From Trogon surrucura (lineage: Eukaryota > Chordata > Aves > Trogoniformes > Trogonidae), in NCBI GenBank assembly GCA_020746105.1, contig CM036622.1, positions 18,763,487 to 18,827,486 of the forward strand: 64,000 nt of DNA, given 5' to 3'. Shown here in pieces: positions 54,193 to 64,000 of this stretch. Made by a program: the position numbers and the translations under genes. Position 1 is the first letter of the stretch; each line of letters starts with the position of its first letter. Under the pieces are notes generated by a model. It was not told the DNA's origin, ran no database searches, and was given only the letters and a program-made list of their open reading frames with translations.

Positions 54193-54278
54193 GGCCAGAT
54201 TGTCAGCTGGCATAAATCAGCTTTACTCTGTTGAAGGCAAGGAACCTGCCCTGATTTATACCAGCTGAGAATCTGGCT
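54193..54278. repeat. Palindromic (MITE-like) ancient repeat
   Basis: The left arm 54,193-54,220 (GGCCAGATTGTCAGCTGGCA then TAAATCAG) is the reverse complement of the right arm 54,251-54,278 (CTGATTTATACCAGCTGAGA then ATCTGGCT), with 25 of 28 positions pairing. The loop is 30 bases. Phrases such as 'gatttacaccagctgaggatctggcc' are widespread in old amniote repeats. This is probably a relic of a non-autonomous DNA transposon with long terminal inverted repeats. I do not assign a family name. Confidence 0.6.
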
Positions 54279-57200
54279 ATGGAATAAATAATAGGCAACT
54301 GTATGTGAGGGGGCTGTAGTTTTCTCTAGAGGGCTTTTGTGATATCAGTCTTACAGGAGCCAGAGCAATCTGGTTCTCCTTGGAGCGAAAGAGTAATTTG
54401 ACTGCAGTATTTTGAAATCATTGGAACAGATTTCAGGCAGTCAAGGGAAAGATGCTTCCAAACTTCTTGTAATGTATCGTTAAGGGTTTTCACCTAGGAA
54501 GAATTTCGAGAGGAGAATTTGGGGGGATGGAGTGAATTGATTTGGGATAGGGAGTCCCAAAAAAAGAGAAATGTTTTAAGAGGCATGATTTCTCACTGAG
54601 ACGAGGCCTTTCCTTCAAAAGCATTCATGTACATTTCCCAAGCTGTATGAAGAATGAAGCTCCCTCATCACTGATAAGGTGCCAGTGCTGGTGTAATTAA
54701 TAAGGAAGCAGAGTGGAGAATGGGAAACGAGCACTAAGGGGCAAACTCCTCCTCATAATGTGGATGTGTTTTTTAATTTTGTTGAGTGCTTCACCCAGGA
54801 GGGTCATAAGTGATCCTAGTACTCATTTTATTGACTTAGATTTTCCAAGAGTTAAGCTCTAGTTCTCCTGGCTCTAAATGTTTTACATGTGACATGCAGG
54901 TGAGCCACCTCCCTCTGGTTTTAATCCTGCTGTGGATTCTGCAACCCAGAACTGGAGTCAATGCATCATGCATATACATCACCTGTTGGCATGGTTAGGT
55001 GGTGCCTGGGGCTTTTGCATGATAAGGTGGTAATTTTGTAGATTTCATCTCGCGAACTAATATAAGCACAATTTTAATGTTGCTGTACAAGAGAGTGAAC
55101 TTTGAAACAGACCGCAGATGATTATTAATGGATTATCACTTCTGGTTGTTTTCAGGGAAGGAATCAGTCGCAGCTGTCAGGATTCATGTGTGTCTTGATG
55201 TGCTGATCTGGTCTGATCCTTGAGGTCTAATTAGTAGCTCAGATACTTTTGACAACTCATTATTCAAAGCTGAAGAACAGCAGTGGTTTTGATAGCCTGG
55301 CTTAGATAACAGTTTAAGAAAGGTCTTCATGCTCAGAGGGATCTGAAATTTCCTACCATTTTGACTGCGCCCCTGTTATTTGTGTTACTTGGCTGCCCTG
55401 GCCGACTTTCATGTGCTTTGGGAATTCTGTGGCTGGAGCAAATTTGAAGTCACAGTTATGTCAGGAGTTAGCATACCTTGTGCACTTAGAGAGCTCTGAG
55501 AGAGTAGTGTGTGTGTGATCAACTTCTGTCCTTTAAAGTGCATGCTTGGAGAAAGATGGTAGTTATAACTACAATTTTTCCTTTTCCATTTTTTGTCTCC
55601 GACTGTCTAGTCCTTTTCAAACATTCCTTCATTAGACAGTCAGTATCCACTGACAGTTTCAGGCCACTGCTAAAAGGAGGCCTGTAGCTACGTGTCAGTT
55701 TATTTTACTTCAGCTTACTGTAAAGCTATTAATTAGCATGGAGTAGCACTTCTCTGTTATCCTGAGCAAGACATTACATAGGCTGCACCTTTTTTTTTAC
55801 CTTTGGTAAAATGGACTGCACTGTAAAAATATACACAATGTAAGATATATCTTTTTTATTATGTTATCAGTAGTGATAAGATTTAAAGACAGTAAAATCA
55901 CGTACAGGTGTTCAGCATCTGACCAGCACTGAGTTGCTTCTGGACTTGACATGATAGTTGTCTGGCTTTTGCTCTCAGGATGCTCCCACCTCAGCTCTGT
56001 AGCTATCGTAAGGTTTCCTGTAACATGACTGGGTAGTGACGCCAGGGTGTCCCATTTTTGTTGAGAAACTCATAGAAAAAGTACAGGAACGAAGAAGTAA
56101 ATCTTTGTGTGTTCCACTAATGGGAAAAATTTAATGAGGTTTTGAACAGCACAAGTTTGTCAATCTGTGGTCAGGAACCCGTGACGATTTCAAGAGCAGA
56201 GCTGTCTTATGCAGATGGCGGCTGATCCTGTATTTCCTTTGGTTGGTTCTGCCTGCAAGCGTGCAGCAATTACCCTTCTCGTTTGTCTCCTGCATACAAG
56301 GAGATCTGTGATTCTGCAGTGACTGTGCTCTGGCAGTTGGCCAGCTGCCCTGCTGTCTACCTTCTCCCTCCCCACAGCTCCCATTACCGATTTTCACGGT
56401 TGCATTGCCTCTTTTCCTACAGTGGTTAGAGCAGTTGCCCAGAAAGTGAGGCCCGTGGTCATGTCACTCCTCAGCCTTGACAGTATCTAAACTCCATCAG
56501 TGGTGGGTTCTGAGAGGAAGGATCCTTGTTGGCTGAGACTGAGTAGGGCTTTAGAGGCAGCGCTCTGCAGAGAAAGGGTTGACACGCATGTGGGTGGTCC
56601 CCCGAAGCATGTCAGAGGAGAAGAAAGCCTGTTCCCTGATGGATTCATTCATTATTCCAGCCCCTGCAGGGTGACTGATACTCTCTCCAGGGAGTTCACA
56701 GCACAACAAAGAGAGACTTTACATACAGAATCTTTTTTTCCTTTTTGAACTGAAAACAACCGTTTCTCATCCTCATGAAAAGATCAGAGAGGACCATGTA
56801 ATAGTCGTGACTTCGTAAGCCCCTTTATTGAAGCTTTCACAAAGTAACTAGGTCAGCGATACGTGCTTCTGGGCTATTGAATTTCCCTTCTTCCCCTCGG
56901 TCTGTTCTTCCATTTCCTCACCCATCTTTACCACAAGGGAATGCCTTAAGTCAAAAATCTGGAAAGCTGATCCTTTTATTACATTTGTAGTATTCTCCTC
57001 TGGTAAATACCCTGCCAGGCAATCAGGCATAAAGCTGGCATAACTCAAGTTTGCATGTAAGCAGCAATACCACATTGTCTGGTTGTAACTAAAGCAATAT
57101 CTCTTCTTTGTTTACCTCTGGATGATAGAAATAGGAAGACATTCAGCAGGCAGAGATTGGTGGAATAATCTGGAAAAGCGTATACAACCAAAAAGTGTTT

Positions 57201-58466
57201 CTTCATCTTTGTTTTTCTTTCTCCATCAACTCCTTTCTCTCTCCTTACTTCTCACATTTTATGCTTTCACCTTGGAGCTTCTGCCTGGCTGAGGGGTTTG
57301 CTCTTCCCACTATTCCCTAGGGCCACACTGGTACCATGAATATTAGTGTAAAAAGAAGCAGCCTAGAGCTTCCCATATGTACTTGTCCCCTGCCTTTAAT
57401 GTGTATAAATGAAGATAAAAATGTGGTTAAAATTAAATCACAAAAATCCAGGAACATGGGATTCAGAGTGAGGATTCAAGCATATCTCATGTAGATTTTG
57501 AGTTAAGAAAAATAGGCACCGATCCCAAAAAGGAAGGTTTCAAAGTATCTGTATCAAGCGTGAAAGCTCTTCCCATGCATGTTGGAGGGGGTTAGAAGCT
57601 GATTCTTTCAAATGGCAGAAGGAAGAGGAGGCAAGACTTATTGATGACTTAGAACTGTGAACAGCTTTTGCATTGTGATCCATGGTTAAAGGAGTGAGAG
57701 GGGAAATGAAAAGCCTGTGCTCAGTCTCTCAGACCCAAACCCAGGTCTCCAGCTTCCCACTATTTCATCCATTGAATTTTCTCATGCCACCATTAAACTT
57801 CAGTAGAGTTATTTTAATTAGAATTTCCACGGTTTTAACTAGTTCTGCTTAACATGTGGCAAAAAAAAATAGTGCATTGATGTGTTAATTACTGTTTCTG
57901 TAGACAATTACAAAACTTGTGGGAAATGAACAGAGATTGTTTCAGCGCTGGTCTATTGTGATTGAAAAACTGAGGTTCAAAGAGTCTCAAAACCACTGTT
58001 ACTTCTCAACAGAAATTCTGGATTAAAGCCCTCAGAGCATCCAGAATTTCTCATCAGCCTCAAATTCCCTGCCAAGTTCAATAAGGTGCAATTAGCAATT
58101 TTTTCTCTCCTATTTTTCTCGAGTTAAGAGGCTGTGTGCTAGAAGCTGCCAGGGAATGGTGAGGCACAAGGAAGCTTTGGGAACTTGCTTCAATTAAGGC
58201 CTAACTCTTCCCTTGGTTGTCTATGCACATTTTATTCATGGTTCAGCCAACTTGCACTTCCCCTAACTTGACTCTTTTTCTGTTCTGGTTAATTGTAGTA
58301 TGATTGTCAGGCACATACCTGCAAGTGGTTTGCAGTCAGAAACATTTTGACCTTTTCATGAGTGAAGGTGGGTAGCAAATGCTAGAGGCAAACCACTAAT
58401 TATTTGAAGTATCTTACCCTTGAAAGTTAATGACAAGGCACCTTTACCACTATCATAACCGCACGC

Positions 58467-59011
58467 CTAGAAATAGAAAATACTAACACCTGCCTTTACA
58501 AGCTGTTGCTTAGCATGAGCAGTTAGACTACCCGTACAATTATCGCTCTTCCCTTTAAAAGGTAGATTTTGTTTTCCGTTTCCATTTTGTGCTTTTGAAA
58601 TGGTGTAGATAGCTTTGACCAGAGCAGTAATTTCCACTTGGTTGTCCTTAGGCATGCAGTGGGTTAGGAAGGAGGTGGTACTGTTTGTTTAAGGAACCAT
58701 ACCTCCTTTTTAGCATTTTCAGATAAGAATTTAATGTTAATGATTACTTGCCTTTTGAAAATGATGGGCTGTTGTGGTTTTAAACCAAAAAAATTAGCAA
58801 TAGTACCTACGTCTGCTATTCCCTGGTTGGGTGCAGATTTGGTCAGATATGCAGGCAGTTTGCCACGCATAATAAGATACAACACATCACATAAACACCA
58901 GCAAGCAGGAGTGTTTGCCTCAAGGCAGATACAAGGTAGTGCAACGTACCTAAATCTAGTCTGCCAGAATGCTGACTTGTGAGTAGGAGAGCTCGCGTGG
59001 AAGTTTACCAC
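58467..59011 (-). other. Two adjacent minus-strand ORFs in different frames; nature unknown
   Basis: A 115-codon frame (59,011-58,664) is followed, after a shift of frame, by a frame that runs from about 58,680 to 58,467 and includes an ATG at 58,655. Together they leave about 540 bases with little interruption. The predicted residues are mixed-charge and fairly protein-like in the middle (GKLPAYLTKSAPNQGIADVG; later VEITALVKAIYTISKAQ). I recognise no family and see no catalytic motif. A plus-strand frame of 82 codons overlaps. It could be a decayed coding relic of a mobile element, or chance. Confidence 0.15.
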
Positions 59012-59062
59012 GGTTCATTGCTGCAGAATAAGGTGTTAAGCTGTGCTAACTTGGTATTTTAG

Positions 59063-59089
59063 ACTCTGCAGGGGATGAGATTGTGAAAG
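59063..59089 (+). CDS. Candidate 27-nt micro-exon (exon 2 of the 47.1-kb gene)
   Basis: GTGCTAACTTGGTATTTTAG precedes the exon, giving a CTAAC branch-like site just upstream of the AG. The exon ends GTGAAAG|GTGAGC, a near-consensus donor. At 27 bases it keeps the phase-1 reading from the signal-peptide exon. The joined codon is GAC and the segment reads DSAGDEIVK, with a single base left for the next exon. A second acceptor (CTCTGCAG at 59,071) would give an 18-nt version that also keeps phase. The acidic, hydrophilic segment fits the mature N-terminus after a signal peptide. Against it: the polypyrimidine tract is short, the branch is close to the AG, and micro-exon-like patterns arise by chance in 12 kb of intron. 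Confidence 0.35.
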
Positions 59090-62000
59090 GTGAGCAAGTG
59101 TCTATTCCAACAAAGCTGTAGGTGAACTAAATCACTCCAGAAACCAGGTGTGCATTTTTAACAGGATAATTTCATTATTAGAACCCTTCCAAGGGACGCG
59201 ATGGGCTTCCCAGTGCGAATCTTTAAATTAAGACGAAGTTTTGCTTGTTAAGCATATACCCAGGGAAGTTAGGGCTTTACAAAACTGAGTGGAATGATTT
59301 CACTTGCAGAAGGCCAATCTGGGAATATCATCTCAGCTATTCCTGGCATAGAAGTCCCATAACCTATAAATTTGTGATGCAACAGCAGGGTGGTATCACT
59401 TCTGACCCTCTTAGAGTTAGGACTAGTACCTCCAGAAATAACAAAGTTAAGCTACTCAACTAAATAACCCTGCGCAAGGATATTTCAAAAATGCATGCAT
59501 TATAAAATCTTGCGAGGAATTTCAAAAATGTCTCTCTATTCCTATGGAGCACTTCCCTCTGTCATAACCTAGGCTGCTACGGTATTTGGAAAGCTTGGAA
59601 TTGTTTTGTGAGAACACTTTTCAGAACGTACTGTTCTACATAAGTGCAGTATTTGTGAAAAATGCCAGAGTGACAACTGTTGAGAATGAGCTGCCTGTGT
59701 CACTGAAGAGTTACACCAGAAATCATAACCAAGCATGGGACTGGTTCCTGAGGTTTAAAGGGACGCTGAGTGGTTCAGCTACTATGGCCATGTTATGCAC
59801 AGCCTCCTCAATGACAGTTGTTGAAATAGTATTCTCATGACATAATTATTAACCCATTTGGCATTTGATTGAAATGATTGAGGCATCTCACAGAAGCCCA
59901 TAGACGTCCTGCTGACTATTACTGATTTCTACAGCTGAATAAGTCCCCTCCAGATGAAGGATGATGATGTGCTATGACCGATATCTAGAAACGTTCACTG
60001 ACTCTAAACTGTTGAACATCAGCTAGGATAATTTGACATAGCGGCCCTCAAAAATCACAGATTAGCATCTGCTGAAGATCTTATTCTATTAAATCTAACT
60101 AATACATGTGACAGTAAACATCATCTGTCCTGTGGTAGCAGAATGAAGAATGTTATGCTGCTGCCAGAAATAAACTGCACCACTTAAAAGTTTATGAAGT
60201 GTCATCATAGTTTGCTTTCCATAGTTCTCAGTTGTTAGAAAAAAAAATTGAAGTAATTGGATGAAATTTGAGATATTTTGATGAAAAGTAAGAGGCAATG
60301 GGAGGTTTGTTCCTGAGCTGCTGCTTGATGTGCTTGATTTTGTGTTTCTGTCTTATCTCTTCCCAGCTTTCTCCCCAAAACGATTCCTTCACTAGAAGTA
60401 ATTGTTTTTTAGACACTTAAATTAGTTTCTGCTTTGTAATGTTTCTTCTAAACAAGCTTGTAAGTGTATATGGTGTCTTGGAGTGCTGGTGAAAGATTAG
60501 AGTCTTGAGAATGACTTGAGATATAGCTTGAGAACTGAAATAGTGGGTTTACAGAAACGATGACAATATCTAGAGCAACAGGGAGGGGAAAACCCTAGAA
60601 ATCCAACTCCATGTGTACATTTCACCTCATAATAACACATTTGTGCCCCATCATAAGCAAAGTGTAAGAGCCTGCAGTCTCTCACACATCTTTAGGCAGG
60701 TAGACTAAACATTTTAGACTGACAAGTTCCTTCCCGCTGAGCTGGGCTTAATGGAGGAATGTCCTCACCTTATGCTGTAATGCCAGCCCTGCTGGGGACT
60801 GGCTGCTGTGAGCAGGGAGTGATGTATTGTTGTACGGAGGGAGAATTGTATTCCTACGTACAGACTTTTTTAGTGTCGGGGCTAATTTTTTTGATGTGAG
60901 AGCTTACCTGCTGGACCATTGTACACATGCAGAAGACACTGTCCTTAAAATACTCAATTTTATAGTGTAGTGAATGAATCATTCACATGTGATTTAGGAA
61001 CAATGGCAAAGGACCTTTCAGTGAACTTTTAAGGGTTGTGTTTTGGAGCAAAACACCTATTTACTTCAAGAATGGGCAGGTTTCATCTGTAGCTTTCATT
61101 TTCCTTTAAGCCCAGTAAAATTGCAACCTCAAATAGAAATGAAGGCGCTGATTACTCTTTCCTTTATTTCACCAGGGTAGTACTGCCAGCTAGTGATTCA
61201 TAGTCTCAAAGGTAACTGGAAGGAGTCATTTGCAAATACATTAAAAGGAAGAGCTAATACCTGGGGGATATGTTAGCAAATTTACCTTGGGCAGATAAAG
61301 GAGATGTTGCTTTGTTGTTAGAGATATTTCTTTACCAAGAAATCTGATAACCATCTAACAGCAGGCCACAGTGGGAGAATTTCTGCAACAGAAATCAGCA
61401 GAAGGAAGTTTTCCTAAGGTTGAATATCATTAAAAGTGTGTATTTTTATGCATGTGCCCTTTTCTCAATAGTCAGTATATAATTCCCATTAACGGTTGTG
61501 GAAGTTAGATGCATCTATCAAGAGAACATATCCCCAGGGTATTAAATTCTGTTATTCTGCTTCTTTGCATGTAATTTGACAGAGACAAATATAACCATCC
61601 AAGCTACTGAATTTGAGAAGGATGTGTATTTTTCCCCAAATCCATTCAAAGTGATTCTACTCCCAAGGGATTACATTTGAGTCTAACTTTCCTCTGATTT
61701 ACTGTTTTAGCTGAGCTGATGGATTATGAAAGAGAGTAATTTCTTTTTCATGCTGTTTTCCTGAATCTGTCATTCAAAACTTGCTGTGTGGGGACAGAAT
61801 TGTTCATAAACATCATTTTCCTGGAGGAAAATGGCTTCTCACAGTCAAAAGGAGCTCTGAACAGAGCTTTCTCTGAAACATGTTTGCCCATCGGTGACTG
61901 ACAGAGAAGCCTCTGTGTGTTAAGGATGTGGACTTGTTAAATGAGTCTTCTTATTTGGAAACAGTTTTTCAAATAGACTAGGAAGGATGGGTTTTATTTA

Positions 62001-62725
62001 GGTCTAGAGGAAGAAATTGCATATAATTTTGTTTTACCAGAATCTGTAGATTACACTGTAAACTAACAACATAGTAAGAGCATACTTTGGTCAGGGGACA
62101 TGCCTTAACATAAATTTCAGACCTCTCAAATATCCCTCAAGTTCAGAGGTCTTCAAAGAACTAAGCAAAATTAGGTCTTTTATGTTCCTTACATTAGTAA
62201 GATATCTTTTTATGTTAAGCTTAAACCAAAATCTCCAAGTGTTAAATTGTGACAAAACGCATCCTTGTTTTTGTTTAATTTCCTTGTTTGTTTGTTTATG
62301 GCTGGGAGAGAGGGATAGTGGCAGTGAATGCACTTTTAAAATCCTGCTAATACCCTCCTTTTATCTGGAAAAACAAATATTTATAAATCCCTCTGAATCA
62401 TGTAACTGTGTAATGATTGCAAGTTTGAAAGCACAGTTGTCTGGTTAATCCATTTAAATGCTTATTTTGAATAGGCAGCTGTGAGTCTTTGTGTGCACAC
62501 AGCTTCTCCCCGTACTTACTGGTGTGTTATAAAATACCATGGAAATTCTGGTTCAGTTCAGTAGCAACCAGCTTACACACGTACTGTTTTCTATTGTACA
62601 AGACAGAGGCTGTTCCCATGCGGAGCACATACTTGCTTAAAGGTGGGCTTAGGAGCTGTGGCTAAAGCCAATTTGCTTGGTCACTTCCAATCCTGACTGT
62701 ATAGGTTGCTGAGATCATGCTTTAA
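59090..62725. other. AT-rich putative intron or intergenic sequence
   Basis: No clear gene or nameable repeat. One exon-like frame downstream of an acceptor at 61,581 is discussed as a finding. ORFs are short and without motifs. Confidence 0.5.
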
Positions 62726-63175
62726 GAATCACAGAATCACAGAATGTTAGAGGTTGGAAGGGACCTCAAAGATCATCTAGTCCAGCCCCCCTGCCAGAGC
62801 AGGATCACCTACAGTAGAGCGCACAGGAACGTGTCCAGGCGGGTTTTGAATGTCTCCAAAGAAGGAGACTCCACAACCTCCCTGAGCAGCCTGTTCCAGT
62901 GCTCTGTCACCCTCACAGTAAAAAAAGTTTTTCCTCATATTTTTATGGAACCTCCTATGTTCCAGCTTCCAGCCATTGCTCCTCGTCCTGTCAGTGGACA
63001 TCACTGAAAAGAGCCTGGCTCCGTCCTCCTGACACTCCCCCTTGACATATTTATAAACATTCATGAGGTCACCCCTCAGCCTCCTCTTCTCCAAGCTAAA
63101 GAGACCCAGCTCCTTCAGCCTTTCCTCATAAGGGAGATGCTCCACTCCCTTCACCATCTTTGTGGCTCTGAATGT
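62726..63175 (-). mobile_element. CR1 LINE, 5'-truncated 3' fragment, minus orientation
   Basis: The low-coordinate end carries the tandem octamer AATCACAG AATCACAG followed by AATGTTAGAGGTTGGAAGGG and ACCTCAAAGATCATCTAG, the reverse complement of a CR1 3' terminus. Reading leftward on the minus strand, the fragment encodes the C-terminal part of CR1 ORF2: [20 protein letters not shown], then [20 protein letters not shown] and onward through DGARLFSV. The frame is lost soon after a Phe-Phe pair at a T-run (about 62,925-62,935), so the copy is dead. The fragment is about 450 bp, typical 5' truncation. It looks much younger than the relic near 31 kb. Confidence 0.92.
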
Positions 63176-64000
63176 GCAGATCCTAGTCATGGGGACAAAA
63201 CACCCCCAAACTCATGATTTGAACGTGCATCAGCAGTTGACATGGAAGGTGCACTTGTAAAGGACTGGTAAAGAGACACAGTATGGAGTTGTGCATGGAA
63301 AAAGACAGAGGAGCTTTAGTTTGACTTCCTCTGCCTTGGTAAAAATAAAACATTGAACAGCAAGGCTGCAATTTATACAGTCCAAACCAAGCCATTGTAC
63401 TTAAAATCTTTTTGTCTTATGCTATTTGTGCCCCTTGTGCTTCATGATTATGAAGTATTTCTTACTTGTGAATGTGACACTTAAACCGATATTTGAACAG
63501 ATGCAACCATTCCAGTTAGGACTGCTTTTCCTTTTCTTTCTTTTTTTTTTTTTTTTAAATAAATTCCAAATTCATGGTTTCAGTTTGGCCTCATTTGACT
63601 AAAGTTTTGTTCCTTGATCCACAGGATCTTGCTTCCAGTTTACAGCAAAGGAAGTGTAGTCAGAATCAGGCCTTTTGAGAGCAGAGATGGGAATTACAGT
63701 TCAGCAAAAGTCCTGGCGCAAAAGGTGAAACTTGGGCAATACTGTGTCTGACTTTGCAGACCATTTTCCCAGACTAGTGGTAGTTATAGCTAAATATTCA
63801 TCAGATTTTTTTCCCTGAGACAAAGTAGAATTAGGGTGACTGGCTGAATTGTGATTTTGTGTTCACATTAGAGAACTGGAACAAAATCGGACGTTTCACT
63901 TCAGACAGGGTGTCTGTGTTTCACAGTTTGTGCTTCTGTCCCTTTTATATAGTCCTTTCTTTTGAAAAAAGTATATTCTAAATACATGACTGTTCTGACT
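63176..64000. other. AT-rich sequence to the window end, no gene seen
   Basis: A T16 run lies at 63,541-63,556. Nothing else is recognisable. If the 47.1-kb gene is real, this is still intron. Confidence 0.5.

Larger units (their letters stand above)
47226..59062 (+). other. Putative first intron (part)
   Basis: After the GTAAGT donor no clear coding exon appears for nearly 12 kb. The first 700 bases are still CpG island; the rest is AT-rich. A weaker exon-like signal at 48,961 is treated as a finding. The palindromic repeat near 54.2 kb, the old repeat near 52.7 kb and a G/T-rich patch near 50,640-50,735 lie inside. ORFs such as 49,811-50,170 plus and 53,293-53,616 minus have no recognisable features. 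Confidence 0.5.

Noticed and set aside
55156..55225. Exon-like frame after TTGTTTTCAG
   Set aside because: The phase-1 frame stays open for about 22 codons, but no usable donor precedes the stop. Patterns of this kind are expected by chance in a long intron.
1..64000. Bacterial-type features, CRISPR arrays, tRNA or rRNA genes, complete proviruses
   Set aside because: None is visible. There are no regularly spaced direct repeats, no tRNA-like cloverleaf, and no gag-pol-env organisation. The retroviral sequences appear to be solo LTRs.

Overview
The window looks like nuclear DNA from a bird, probably a neognath. It is AT-rich, gene-poor sequence carrying the usual avian repeats: 5'-truncated CR1 LINEs with the characteristic octamer 3' ends, solo endogenous-retrovirus LTRs, short A/C-rich and poly-A tracts, and worn ancient amniote repeats. 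There is no bacterial-style gene density, operon, CRISPR array, tRNA or rRNA. Almost every open reading frame is short, lacks family resemblance and is best read as chance.

Layout. Positions 1-46,600 look intergenic, or like a very long intron of something unseen. They hold an LTR fragment (about 2,345-2,872), a GC-rich minus-strand solo LTR (20,953-22,147), several CR1 or ancient CR1-like pieces (30,321-30,385; 30,968-31,300; 36,476-36,575), a MIR-like scrap (about 36,740-36,835) and a plus-strand solo LTR (43,080-43,812). The two LTRs near 2.5 kb and 43.5 kb share their 3' ~350 bp but not their 5' parts.

The one convincing gene starts at about 46.6-47.9 kb. A CpG island surrounds a first coding exon (47,126-47,225) that encodes a signal peptide and ends at a strong GTAAGT donor in phase 1. 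The rest of the gene would lie to the right, so 47,226 onward is read as a long first intron. A 27-nt micro-exon candidate at 59,063-59,089 has a CTAAC branch-like site and an AAAG|GTGAGC donor. It keeps the phase and would extend the signal peptide with an acidic stretch. I do not recognise the gene and assign no symbol.

The putative intron also contains a palindromic, MITE-like ancient repeat (54,193-54,278), another probable ancient repeat (about 52,715-52,850) and a minus-strand CR1 3' fragment (62,726-63,175) that still encodes part of the reverse-transcriptase C-terminal region. The most useful leads are the unidentified secreted or membrane gene with its micro-exon, the mosaic LTR pair, the palindromic repeat, and a minus-strand 180-codon ORF with an AATAAA and A-tract just downstream (37,960-38,577).
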